This document shows positions 1 to 7,455 of a stretch of 12,855 nt of DNA, piece after piece (the first letter of the stretch is position 1; each line of letters opens with the position of its first letter). Under the pieces are notes generated by a model that was given only the letters and a program-made list of their open reading frames with translations, was not told where the DNA came from and searched no databases. Origin of the DNA: Oscillospiraceae bacterium (GTDB taxonomy: Bacteria; Bacillota; Clostridia; Oscillospirales; Oscillospiraceae). The position numbers and the translations under genes were made by a program. The stretch lies in assembly GCA_902766215.1 (NCBI GenBank), contig CACXCV010000158.1, forward strand, positions 1 to 12,855, in the 5' to 3' direction.

Positions 1-173
1 ATGAACAGGATGCCGCCCATGGTGGGCGTGCCCGCCTTGGATGCGTGCCACTTGGGACCGATCTCGCGGATCGACTGCCCGGCCTTCAGCGCGCGCAGCG
101 CCGGCAGCAGAACCTTGCCAATCGCCAGGCCCAGCATAAAGGCCGCCGCCAGCGTAATGAGAATGCGAACCAT
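1..173 (-). CDS. mraY: MraY, phospho-N-acetylmuramoyl-pentapeptide transferase (5' part only)
   Basis: This gene is cut by the left edge of the window, and only the first 57 codons are visible. In the family, MraY is the integral membrane enzyme that transfers phospho-MurNAc-pentapeptide from UDP to undecaprenyl phosphate, giving lipid I. The visible part has a hydrophobic first helix (about residues 3-27) followed by the family hallmark GPKWHASKAGTPTMGG at about residues 39-54. The ATG at 173-171 is preceded by AGGAGG, which overlaps the murF stop codon; the gap to murF is 11 bp, so the two genes are surely co-transcribed and probably translationally coupled. The order murE-murF-mraY is usual for dcw clusters. 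Identity is secure, but the rest of the protein cannot be judged. Confidence 0.95.
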   Translation of the reverse strand, partial: MVRILITLAAAFMLGLAIGKVLLPALRALKAGQSIREIGPKWHASKAGTPTMGGILF

Positions 174-184
174 GCTCTTCCTCC

Positions 185-1564
185 TCAGTTCTCCGCCAGG
201 AACAGCTCGATGATCTGCTCCATGCGCATGCCGCGGCTGCCCTTGAAGAGGATGGTGTCCCCTTTGCGGGCGCGGATCGACAGCGCGTTGGCCGTGGCCT
301 CGGGCGTGTCAAAATACAGCGTGTCCCGGGGCGGCATGCCGCCGGTCAGCGCGCCGGTGACATATTCGCGGGCGCTCTCGCCATAGGCCAGCAGCAGGTC
401 GGCGTGCTTGGCTGCCAGCCGGCCAATGCGGTAGTGCTCGGCATTGGCGCGGTGGCCCAGCTCCAGCATGCTGCCCAGCACGGCAATCCGCCGGCCCTCG
501 CAGGGGCGCTCACCCAGCAGCTTCAGCGCAGCCTCCATCGACTGCGGCCCCGCGTTATAGCAGTCCTCAATGATCTGAAAGCCGTTTTTGGTATAGATTC
601 TCTGCCGCATGCCCACGTTTTCAAACTGGCGCAGCGCCCGCTGAATCTCCTCGGGCGTGGCGCCCAGCTCCATCGCGGCGGCAATCGCCGCCAGCGCGTT
701 GCAGACATTGTGCTCTCCCTCCACCGGCAGCTCCACCGGGAAGGTCAGCCCATGGGCGTGGCAGACAAAGCGGATGCCGCCGTCCAGAGGCTGGATGTCC
801 GTGCCGCGCACGTCGCACTGCTCGTTGCTGATGCCGAAATAGACTAGGCGCTGCCGGACAATCGCGCGGCAGTTCCACAGCAGCGGCTCGTCGCCGTTGA
901 ACACGGCCACGCCCTGCTCCGTCTCGCCTTCGAGAATCTCCAGCTTGGCCTTGAGGATGCCGGCCCGGGAGCCCAGAAACTCGATGTGCATCATGCCGAT
1001 GTTGTTGATCACGGCAATGTCCGGCCGCGCCACGGCCGTCATGCGCGAAATCTCGCCAAAGTGGTTCATGCCCATCTCCAGCACCAGCGCCTGGCAGTCC
1101 TTGGGCGCCGCCAGCACCGTCTGCGGCAGGCCGACCAGATTGTTGTGGTTGCCCACCGTGCTGGCCGTGCGATAGCGCTGAGCCAGGATGGCCGCCGTCA
1201 TCTCCTTGGTGGTGGTCTTGCCCACGCTGCCCGTGATGCCCACCACCTTGGCCGTCAGGGTCTGGCGATAGCCGGCGGCAATGGCCTGATAGGCTGAAAG
1301 CGTGTCGTCCACATACAGGATGGGGATGTTCTTCTGCCACGCCAGCTCGCGCCGGCTGGACAGCACCGCCGCCGCGCCGCGGTCGGCCGCCGTCTCCAGA
1401 AACGTGTGCCCGTCAAAGGTTTCGCCCACCAGGGGGATGAACAGCTCGCCCGGCTGCACCGTGCGCGAGTCTGTGCTGATATCACGGATCAGAATGTCCC
1501 TCTCCGGCCCGGATACGGCCGCGCCGCACCAGTCTGCAATCACGCCAAGGGTTACCGGTTCCAT
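185..1564 (-). CDS. murF: MurF, UDP-MurNAc-tripeptide:D-alanyl-D-alanine ligase
   Basis: MurF is a cytoplasmic ATP-dependent ligase that adds D-Ala-D-Ala to the UDP-MurNAc tripeptide, completing the pentapeptide. At 459 aa it has normal length for the family. Visible motifs are the Mur ligase P-loop GITGSVGKTT (109-118), NHNNLVGLPQT (139-149), LEMGMNHFGEI (162-172), NIGMMHIEFLGS (188-199) with the AKLEI lysine near 207, and the C-terminal KGSRGMRME (441-449). The usual NANP of this family reads NAGP here (337-340). Two in-frame ATGs lie 6 bp apart. The one at 1570 overlaps the murE stop as TAATG but is only 2 nt from GGAG, while the one at 1564 is 8 nt from it, so I chose 1564. Starting at 1570 would add Met-Ala. 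The gene sits inside the dcw operon between murE and mraY. Confidence 0.96.
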   Translation of the reverse strand: MEPVTLGVIADWCGAAVSGPERDILIRDISTDSRTVQPGELFIPLVGETFDGHTFLETAADRGAAAVLSSRRELAWQKNIPILYVDDTLSAYQAIAAGYRQTLTAKVVGITGSVGKTTTKEMTAAILAQRYRTASTVGNHNNLVGLPQTVLAAPKDCQALVLEMGMNHFGEISRMTAVARPDIAVINNIGMMHIEFLGSRAGILKAKLEILEGETEQGVAVFNGDEPLLWNCRAIVRQRLVYFGISNEQCDVRGTDIQPLDGGIRFVCHAHGLTFPVELPVEGEHNVCNALAAIAAAMELGATPEEIQRALRQFENVGMRQRIYTKNGFQIIEDCYNAGPQSMEAALKLLGERPCEGRRIAVLGSMLELGHRANAEHYRIGRLAAKHADLLLAYGESAREYVTGALTGGMPPRDTLYFDTPEATANALSIRARKGDTILFKGSRGMRMEQIIELFLAEN

Positions 1565-1569
1565 TGCCA

Positions 1570-3018
1570 TTACTCCTTTGTAGCCAGGTGATGCGCAACC
1601 TCTTCGCGCTCATCCAGATGCGTTTTTTCCGTTCCGATAATCTGATAGGTCTCATGCCCTTTGCCGGCCAGAACGATGATATCCCCCGCCTGGGCATGAT
1701 CCATGGCCCAGCGGATGGCCTCGCGCCGGTTTTCCACCACCACATAGGGCGTGGCAGTGTCCTGCATGCCCTCGAGAATCTGCCGGATGATGCTGCCCGG
1801 CTCTTCGGTACGGGGGTTGTCAGAGGTGACCACCACAAAGTCGGCCAGCCGGGCGGCAATGCGGCCCATAATCGGCCGCTTGACCGGGTCGCGGTCGCCG
1901 CCGCAGCCAAACACCGCCACCACGCGCCCGCCGGCAAAGCCGCGCACCGAGCGCAGCACGTTTTCCAGCCCGTCGGGCGTGTGGGCATAGTCGATCAGGA
2001 TGGTATAGGGCTGGCCGGGGGTGGGAACCACCTCCACGCGGCCCTTGACGCCGTGTGCCTGCGCCAGCGCCGCGGCCGCCGCCTCCAGCGGCACGCCCAG
2101 CGTGTGCGCCGCACCCAGCGCCGCCAGCGCGTTATACACCGTAAAGCCGCCGGGGATCCCCAGCCGCACCGGCACGCTCCGGCCGCCCAGCTGCGCCGTA
2201 AACGACACATGGTCGGCCGCCAGCACCGCGTCCGCAGCCCGCAGGGCCGCCGCCGGCTGCTGACCATAGGTCAGCGGCTGGCCGTCAAAGTGCGCGGCCA
2301 TCTGCTCCCACGCAGGGTCGTCGGCGTTGAGCACCGCCTGGCGGCAGCGCTCGAACAGCAGCGCCTTGGCTTCGCCATAGGCCTGCATGGTCTTGTGAAA
2401 GTCCAGGTGATCCTCGGTCAGGTTGGTGAACACCGCCGTTTCAAACGCCAGCCCGGCCACGCGGTCCAGCGCCAGCGCGTGGCTGGACACCTCCATCACC
2501 ACATGCGTGCAGCCCTCCTGCGCCATCCGGTGCAGCAGCGCCTGCAGCTCCATGGCGCCGGGGGTGGTGTTGCTGGTGGGCAGCGACTGGCTGCCAATGA
2601 GGTTCTGCATGGTGCCGATCAGGCCCACTTTGGCCCCCAGCGTCTGCTCGAGGATGGTTTTCAGCAAATAGGTCACGGTGGTCTTGCCGTTGGTGCCGGT
2701 GATGCCGGTCAGCTTCATCCGGCCGGCGGGGTGCCCATACCAGTTGGCGGCAATCTGCGCCTCAGCCAGGGCAGTGTCGCTCACCAGCACATAGGGCATG
2801 GGTTCCTCGGGCGGGCAGCAGCACACCACCGCCGCCGCGCCCAGCCGGGCCGCCACAGGCAGATAGGCATGCCGGTCGGCCCCATAGGCTGTGCTGGCCA
2901 CAAACAGCCACCCGGGCTGAACCTGCCGCGAGTCGGCGCAGACGCCGACAATCTCCTGATTCAGGTTGGCTGTGCAGCCAAGGACGTCCACGCCCTTGAG
3001 AATCTCGCTAAGACGCAT
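1570..3018 (-). CDS. murE: MurE, UDP-MurNAc-L-Ala-D-Glu:meso-diaminopimelate ligase
   Basis: MurE adds the third amino acid of the peptidoglycan stem in the cytoplasm. The 482-aa protein has the P-loop GITGTNGKTT (105-114), TSNTTPG (148-154) for substrate binding, EVSSHAL (176-182), TEDHLDFH (201-208) and the lysine expected to be carbamylated in GEAKALLF (K218). The C-terminal domain carries DNPR (400-403), the motif associated with meso-diaminopimelate rather than lysine specificity, and GKGHE (452-456). Meso-DAP use is therefore a family-based inference. Two in-frame ATGs (3024 and 3018) follow the Shine-Dalgarno GAGG at 2 and 8 nt. I chose 3018, which gives MRLSEILKGV, the usual MurE beginning. 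The gene begins 14 bp after the PBP stop (8 bp if 3024 is used), and its TAA overlaps the upstream murF ATG by one base. Confidence 0.97.
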   Translation of the reverse strand: MRLSEILKGVDVLGCTANLNQEIVGVCADSRQVQPGWLFVASTAYGADRHAYLPVAARLGAAAVVCCCPPEEPMPYVLVSDTALAEAQIAANWYGHPAGRMKLTGITGTNGKTTVTYLLKTILEQTLGAKVGLIGTMQNLIGSQSLPTSNTTPGAMELQALLHRMAQEGCTHVVMEVSSHALALDRVAGLAFETAVFTNLTEDHLDFHKTMQAYGEAKALLFERCRQAVLNADDPAWEQMAAHFDGQPLTYGQQPAAALRAADAVLAADHVSFTAQLGGRSVPVRLGIPGGFTVYNALAALGAAHTLGVPLEAAAAALAQAHGVKGRVEVVPTPGQPYTILIDYAHTPDGLENVLRSVRGFAGGRVVAVFGCGGDRDPVKRPIMGRIAARLADFVVVTSDNPRTEEPGSIIRQILEGMQDTATPYVVVENRREAIRWAMDHAQAGDIIVLAGKGHETYQIIGTEKTHLDEREEVAHHLATKE

Positions 3019-3032
3019 TGTCATTTCCTCTC

Positions 3033-5375
3033 TTACTCCATCAGTGAGGTATCGGTAAACTCCACCTCGACCACGGTGCCGCGCTCGACCTGGGTGCCGG
3101 CGGCAATGCTCTGGTGGGTGGCGATGATGCTGTAGTCTGTGTCGGTGTTGCCGATCAGCTTGAGATACAGCCCCAGGTTGGTCAGCTGGTTGTTGACCTC
3201 CACAGCGCTCAGGCCGGTCAGCGACGGCACCGTGACAAAGTCCGTGGGCACGTCGGCGTCGCAGTAGAGCACCACGGCGCTGCCGCCGGGGATGGTCGCA
3301 CCGCCGGCCGGGATCTGGCCGGTCACGCTCTCGCCGCTGCCCACCACCCGATAGTTCAGGTTGGCCTCGGCCAGGGCGGTCTGTGCCTCCATCTGGCTCT
3401 TGCCGGTGACATAGGGCACGGTTACATCCATGGCCGCGGCATCCTCGCCGGAATAGTCCGGCTCCACGCCCAGATAGGGCAGGATGTCCGCCAGCACGTT
3501 GCGCACCGTGGGCGCAGCCATCTGGCCGCCGGAGATGTACAGGCCCGTTTCGCGGCTGGGGGTATCCAGCGCCACCAGGCAGATATACTGCGGGTCGTCC
3601 ATGGGGCAGATGCCCACAAACGAGACGATTTTATCCTCGGTCATGTTGCCGAATTCGTCAATCTCAGAGACCTTTTCCGAGGTACCGGTCTTGCCGCCGA
3701 TGGCATAGCCGGCAATTTTGGCGTTTTTCGCCGTGCCGGTTTCCACCACGCCCAGAATCAGCTCGCGCATGATGTCCGAGGTTTCCTTGCTGATGACCTG
3801 GCGCACCGCCTTGGTCTCGTGCTGGGTCACCGTCTGGCCGTTGGCGTCGACAATCTCCTGCACCACATAGGGCTGAAGCAGATACCCGCCGTTGACCACC
3901 GCGGAAATGGCCCGCACCAGCTGCAGCGGCGTAATCTCAAAGGTCTGGCCAAAGGCGGCAACCGCCAGCGACGAATAGCCGTACACGTCGTATTCGGTCA
4001 GATAGCTTTTGTTCAGCATAACGCCGGCGGACTCGCCAGGCATGTCGATGCCGGTCTTTGCGGTCAGGCCAAAGGCCTTGACATAGTCATAAAACCGCTC
4101 GCCGCCCAGGGCGATGCCGATGGTGGCAAAGGCGCAGTTGCACGAGTTGCCCAGCGCCTCGGCCGTGGTCTGCGTGCCGTGGCCCACCGCCTTCCAGCAG
4201 TCGATGGGCTTGTTGCGGCCGAACACCTTGATGTTGCCGCCGCAGTAGAACGAGCTGTCCAGCGTCACCACGCCCTCCTCCAGGGCGGAGGCCAGCGAGA
4301 TGATCTTAAAGGTCGAGCCGGGCTCATAGGCGTCGGACACGCAGCGGTTGCGCCACTGCTTGAGCAGCGCGGCGTTTACCTCGCTGAGATAGTTCTGATA
4401 GGCCTCGTCATAGGCCTCGCCGCTCAGCGAAGCCAGAGCCGCTTTTTTCTCCGCCAGCTCGGCGCGAACCTGCTCGTCATAGATTTCGCCATAGTTGTTG
4501 GGGTCATAGCTGCCCAGGGTTGCCATGGCCAAAATGGCCCCTGTGTTCACGTCCATCACCAGGCCAAAGGCGCCGTTCTGCACATCATACTGGGCAATGG
4601 CCTGCTCCATGTTTTTTTCCAGAAAATACTGCACGGTCGAGTCGATGGTGGTGACCAGGCTGTCGCCGTCAGAGGCCTCATAATAGGTCTCGAACCGGTA
4701 GAGCATCTCGCTGCCGCCGTTGCCCTTGGTGGTGACAATTTTGCCGGCCGTGCCCTGCAGGTCGCTGTCATACACAAACTCCAGCCCTTCCACGCCGGCG
4801 TTGTCCACGTTGACAAAGCCCAGCACCTGCGCCGCCAGCGTCGAGGCGGGATAATACCGCTTGGTGTCCGGCTCGAGATATACGCCCTTGAGATCATAGG
4901 TGTTGATAAAATCCCGCACCTGCTCGGACTGGGTCTGGTCAATCTTGCGCTTGACCACCTTATAATACATCTTTTTGTCCTGAGCCATCTCGCGGATTTT
5001 GTCCGCGTCCACGTCCAGCAGCTCGGCCAGGCCGTCGGCAATCCGGTCCACGTCCTGTTCCTTCTGGGCGATTTCGTTGGGCGAGATGAACACGTTGTTC
5101 ACGCTGGCGCTGATGGCAAGCGCGTTGAAATTGCGGTCGTAGATCGTCCCGCGCGAGGCGGAGACCGCCGTGCTGCGGGTCTGGTTGTTGATAGCCATGC
5201 GCTCATAGTCGTCGTGCTCGGTAATCATCAGCTTATAAAGCTGCGGAACCAGCAGCGCAAACAGAAAAATCCCGCAGAAACAAAGCAGCGCAAGGCAACG
5301 GCGAAGCACCGTTACGTTTGCGCGCTGTGCCCCGTCTGCCGCGGGTTTTTTTAGCTTTTTTCGAGATTGCTTCAT
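3033..5375 (-). CDS. ftsI: Class B penicillin-binding protein with two PASTA domains (FtsI/PBP2B/SpoVD type)
   Basis: This is a peptidoglycan transpeptidase anchored in the membrane and acting outside it. The 780-aa protein has a basic N-terminus, one membrane helix (about 24-47), a PBP dimerisation domain (about 70-230, including SRGTIYDRN at 74-82), and a transpeptidase domain with the three active-site motifs STFK (354-357, nucleophile Ser354), SCN (411-413) and KTGTS (562-566). Two PASTA domains follow, at about 650-707 and 712-776. B. subtilis PBP2B has two PASTA domains and SpoVD one, so the layout favours the division enzyme, yet this is the only PBP gene here, so a sporulation role cannot be excluded. 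The charged Ala-, Glu- and Lys-rich stretch at about 300-340 is an insertion before the Ser354 motif. ATG 5375 follows GGGAGG; an in-frame TTG 12 bp upstream was rejected. Confidence 0.93.
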   Translation of the reverse strand: MKQSRKKLKKPAADGAQRANVTVLRRCLALLCFCGIFLFALLVPQLYKLMITEHDDYERMAINNQTRSTAVSASRGTIYDRNFNALAISASVNNVFISPNEIAQKEQDVDRIADGLAELLDVDADKIREMAQDKKMYYKVVKRKIDQTQSEQVRDFINTYDLKGVYLEPDTKRYYPASTLAAQVLGFVNVDNAGVEGLEFVYDSDLQGTAGKIVTTKGNGGSEMLYRFETYYEASDGDSLVTTIDSTVQYFLEKNMEQAIAQYDVQNGAFGLVMDVNTGAILAMATLGSYDPNNYGEIYDEQVRAELAEKKAALASLSGEAYDEAYQNYLSEVNAALLKQWRNRCVSDAYEPGSTFKIISLASALEEGVVTLDSSFYCGGNIKVFGRNKPIDCWKAVGHGTQTTAEALGNSCNCAFATIGIALGGERFYDYVKAFGLTAKTGIDMPGESAGVMLNKSYLTEYDVYGYSSLAVAAFGQTFEITPLQLVRAISAVVNGGYLLQPYVVQEIVDANGQTVTQHETKAVRQVISKETSDIMRELILGVVETGTAKNAKIAGYAIGGKTGTSEKVSEIDEFGNMTEDKIVSFVGICPMDDPQYICLVALDTPSRETGLYISGGQMAAPTVRNVLADILPYLGVEPDYSGEDAAAMDVTVPYVTGKSQMEAQTALAEANLNYRVVGSGESVTGQIPAGGATIPGGSAVVLYCDADVPTDFVTVPSLTGLSAVEVNNQLTNLGLYLKLIGNTDTDYSIIATHQSIAAGTQVERGTVVEVEFTDTSLME

Positions 5376-5388
5376 GCTGCCTCCCAAT

Positions 5389-5415
5389 CGGCCGTGGGGG
5401 CCGCGGACGACCCCC
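5389..5415 (-). other. GC-rich alternative hairpins in the ftsL-PBP gap
   Basis: The 66-bp gap between ftsL and the PBP gene is the longest break inside the operon. It holds two mutually exclusive inverted repeats: CGGCC/GGCCG (5389-5393 and 5399-5403, 5-nt loop) and GGGGG/CCCCC (5396-5400 and 5411-5415, 10-nt loop). No T-run follows on the minus strand, so a terminator is unlikely. It may be an mRNA structure that affects stability or translation of the downstream gene, or simply GC-rich sequence. Confidence 0.3.
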
Positions 5416-5441
5416 GTCTTGCTATCAGTCTATGCGTCCGG

Positions 5442-5993
5442 TCAGGAGAAGTATGCCCGGATGTAGTCCACCAGATAACGGAAGCCGTTCTGCAGCGCGT
5501 GGAACACCGACCCCACATCCATTGTGTCGGAATCATAGACCACGGCGCTGTCCTCCCCGGCCATGTTCAGATAGACAATCTGCTTGTCCGTGGGCAGGTG
5601 CATGCCCAGTTCGCCGGCGGCGACCTTTTCAATCTGTTCCATGTCCAGCTTGCTTTCATAGCTGCCCTCCAGGCGGGTCTGCTCGCTGGTCAGGGCGTTC
5701 AGCTCCCCGGTCAGCTCGGCATGGGTCGAGGTCAGCTCATACAGACGCACATAGCCGCTGATAACCATAACCAGCAGCGCCACCACAATCACGCAGCCCA
5801 GCACCGCCAGAACCGACACCTCGGCCCGGGCGCGCACCACCACCGTCTGCTCTTTCTGCCGCTGGCCGGCAGGCTGTTCCGGCAGTTCTGGCAGCTCCGG
5901 CAGCTGCTGCGCCGTATTCTCATTGCTCCACGCGGGATTGCGGTAAAGATCATACGCCGCGTTGCCGTCGGTTCGGATGTGTTGGCGGGCCAT
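5442..5993 (-). CDS. ftsL: FtsL-like septum formation protein
   Basis: FtsL is a small bitopic membrane protein that links FtsB/DivIC and FtsQ/DivIB to the division PBP. Sequence conservation is weak in this family, so the call rests on position (between rsmH and the PBP gene) and architecture. The 183 aa comprise a polar N-terminal tail with a Leu-Pro-Glu repeat (31-39), one hydrophobic helix (about 58-80), a predicted coiled coil (about 83-115), and the region VAAGELGMHLPTDKQIVYL (124-142), typical of FtsL/DivIC C-terminal domains. The last 40 residues are somewhat longer than usual and include a weakly amphipathic end. ATG 5993 has GGAGG at 7 nt; an in-frame ATG at 6008 overlaps the rsmH stop and has no such site, so 5993 was chosen. 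The protein is expected at the septum. Confidence 0.85.
   Translation of the reverse strand: MARQHIRTDGNAAYDLYRNPAWSNENTAQQLPELPELPEQPAGQRQKEQTVVVRARAEVSVLAVLGCVIVVALLVMVISGYVRLYELTSTHAELTGELNALTSEQTRLEGSYESKLDMEQIEKVAAGELGMHLPTDKQIVYLNMAGEDSAVVYDSDTMDVGSVFHALQNGFRYLVDYIRAYFS
5881..5907. repeat. 9-bp tandem repeat inside ftsL
   Basis: Three near-copies of the 9-mer GGCAG(C/T)TCY (plus-strand reading; the last copy ends in TGC) lie head to tail at 5881, 5890 and 5899. On the coding strand they encode the Leu-Pro-Glu repeats of the FtsL cytoplasmic tail. The unit is a multiple of three, so copy-number change would keep the reading frame. Confidence 0.75.
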
Positions 5994-6007
5994 GCCGTTT
6001 CCTCCCA

Positions 6008-6946
6008 TCAGGGCAGCCGCTCGGCCACCCGCAGTTTTGCGCTTCGCGCGCGGGGATTACGCGCCAGCTCTTCCGGGCTGGCGGTAATGGGTTTTCTGGG
6101 CGTCAGTTTCACCTTGGGGGTCCTGCCGCAGACGCAGACCGGCAGCTTGGGCGGGCAGATGCAGCCGCGCGCAGCCTCTGCCATGGCCGACTTGACAATG
6201 CGGTCCTCCAGCGAGTGGAAGGTGATCACCGCCAGCCGCCCGCCGGGATTCAGCCGGTCGATGGCCGTGCGCATCATGCGCTCCACCTCGCCCAGCTCGT
6301 CGTTGACGGCAATGCGGATGGCCTGAAAGCTCCGCTTGGCCGGGTGCTGCTTTTCTCGCAGCGCGGCCGCCGGCATCGCGCCGCGGATCACGTCCACCAG
6401 CTCCAGCGTGGTGGCAACGGGCCGTTCGGCCCGCCGCCGCTCGATGGCCGCGGCAATCAGTCCGGCATAGTGCTCCTCGCCATAATCCTGCAAAATCCGC
6501 CGCAGCTCGCTGCGCGGCCATTCGTTGACCACCGTCCAGGCCGTCAGCGTATCCTCAGGGTTCATGCGCATGTCCAGCGGCGCGTCCGCCATATAGGAAA
6601 ACCCGCGCGAGGCCTCGTCCAGCTGGGGCGAGGAAACGCCCAGGTCGAACAGCATGCCGTCCACCGCCGGGATCTCCAGGTTGTCCAGAATGGCGTCCAG
6701 ATCGCTGAAATTGCCGTGTACCAGCCTGACGCGCCCGGCATAGGGCGCCAGGCGCGCCGACGCCGCCTCCAGCGCCGCGGGGTCGCGGTCGATGCCGATC
6801 AGCGTGCCGGTGGCCAGCCGCCGGGCAACTTCGCAGGCGTGTCCCGCGCCGCCCAGCGTCCCGTCGAGATAGACCCCGTCTGGCTTGATCTGCAGGGCGT
6901 CGATGCACTCGTCCAGCAGCACGGATACGTGGTGAAATTCGCCCAT
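6008..6946 (-). CDS. rsmH: RsmH, 16S rRNA (cytosine-1402-N4)-methyltransferase
   Basis: RsmH (MraW) uses S-adenosylmethionine to methylate N4 of C1402 in the ribosomal P site. The 312-aa product has normal length and all family landmarks: HVSVLLDECI (6-15), the SAM-binding DGTLGGAGH (28-36), GIDRDP (51-56), DLGVSSPQLD (101-110), SRGFSY (113-118), PLDMRM (123-128), a KRSFQAIRIAVNDEL-type segment and ITFHSLEDRIVK in the C-terminal half, then a cysteine cluster (CICPPKLPVCVC). The ATG at 6946 overlaps the mraZ TGA in the sequence TGATG. A GTG three bases upstream (6949) is the alternative start and is slightly better placed relative to GGAG (8 versus 11 nt). Its stop lies 14 bp before the ftsL start and overlaps the ftsL Shine-Dalgarno region. 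Confidence 0.96.
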   Translation of the reverse strand: MGEFHHVSVLLDECIDALQIKPDGVYLDGTLGGAGHACEVARRLATGTLIGIDRDPAALEAASARLAPYAGRVRLVHGNFSDLDAILDNLEIPAVDGMLFDLGVSSPQLDEASRGFSYMADAPLDMRMNPEDTLTAWTVVNEWPRSELRRILQDYGEEHYAGLIAAAIERRRAERPVATTLELVDVIRGAMPAAALREKQHPAKRSFQAIRIAVNDELGEVERMMRTAIDRLNPGGRLAVITFHSLEDRIVKSAMAEAARGCICPPKLPVCVCGRTPKVKLTPRKPITASPEELARNPRARSAKLRVAERLP

Positions 6947-7362
6947 CACAGCTGCAGCTCCTCATACAGTTCTTCCAGATAGGCCGGGTCGAGGCCGGCG
7001 GCCTCCTCGGCCTGGAAGGTATCCAGATCCCACAGCTCGGCATAGTCGAACTGGCCCACAAAGGCCACGCGGCTGCTCAGGTGCGCCAGGTCGCGCAGCT
7101 CCTGCGGGATGAAAATGCGGCCCTGCTTGTCCGGCTCGCAGGTGATGGTGTTGGCCAGCATATGGCGGGCCTTGCGCGCCAGCGCCCGGGGCGCGGCAGC
7201 GATCTTTGCCATCATCTCGTTCCACTTGGCCGCCGGATAGACCGACAGGCAGCCGTCCAGGCCGGGGGTAATATAAAACTGGTCGCCAAGCTCCACGCGG
7301 TATTTGGCCGGAACGATCAGACGGCCCTTGGGGTCGAACGTGCATTCCTGTTTTCCGGTCAT
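6946..7362 (-). CDS. mraZ: MraZ, transcriptional regulator of the dcw operon
   Basis: MraZ is a ring-forming DNA-binding protein built from two SpoVT/AbrB-like half domains. In bacteria where it has been studied, it represses its own operon by binding short direct repeats. The 138-aa product shows both family signatures, FDPKGRLIVPAKYR (about 8-21) and DKQGRIFIPQELR in the second half, plus GLDGCLSVYP between them. ATG 7362 lies 9 nt from GGAGG. Longer in-frame starts run to 7455 but would translate the promoter and operator, so they were rejected. It is the first gene of the cluster. The pentamer array at 7376-7420 just upstream fits autoregulation. The stop codon overlaps the rsmH start by one base. 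Confidence 0.96.
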   Translation of the reverse strand: MTGKQECTFDPKGRLIVPAKYRVELGDQFYITPGLDGCLSVYPAAKWNEMMAKIAAAPRALARKARHMLANTITCEPDKQGRIFIPQELRDLAHLSSRVAFVGQFDYAELWDLDTFQAEEAAGLDPAYLEELYEELQL

Positions 7363-7375
7363 CTGGTCATCCCTC

Positions 7376-7420
7376 CTCCACTGTGCTCCCCAGCACTCCA
7401 TTTTACTCTTTTTTGCTCCA
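7376..7420 (-). promoter_or_regulatory. MraZ-box array: pentamer repeats with 10-bp period
   Basis: On the minus strand five pentamers fall at exactly 10-bp steps: TGGAG (7416-7420), AAGAG (7406-7410), TGGAG (7396-7400), GGGAG (7386-7390) and TGGAG (7376-7380), each separated by 5 bp. Published MraZ operators are G-rich pentamers separated by 5-bp spacers directly upstream of mraZ, so spacing and place match closely. The copy nearest mraZ overlaps its Shine-Dalgarno sequence and may be a coincidence; the AAGAG copy is degenerate. The array starts right at the predicted transcription start, so bound MraZ should block initiation. Confidence 0.75.
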
Positions 7421-7427
7421 CAAGCAT

Positions 7428-7455
7428 AGTATACACGACTTTGAGAGAATTGCAA
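7428..7455 (-). promoter_or_regulatory. Promoter of the dcw operon (upstream of mraZ)
   Basis: A -35 box TTGCAA (7450-7455) and a -10 box TATACT (7428-7433) are separated by 16 bp on the minus strand. Transcription would start near 7421, about 60 bp ahead of the mraZ ATG and immediately before the pentamer array. The match to a sigma-A promoter is good but not perfect, and the start has not been mapped. Confidence 0.65.

Noticed and set aside
1564..5354. Long plus-strand open frames opposite murE and the PBP gene (1564-3135 and 3114-5354)
   Set aside because: Their composition (rich in His, Gln, Gly, Arg) is typical of antisense shadow frames. The minus-strand genes there have full sets of family motifs.
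5376..5387. TTG start upstream of the PBP ATG
   Set aside because: It lies at the Shine-Dalgarno itself; the ATG at 5375 has GGGAGG just upstream.
7363..7455. Extended mraZ start up to 7455
   Set aside because: It would translate the promoter and operator. The product beginning at 7362 matches the usual MraZ N-terminus and has a good ribosome site.
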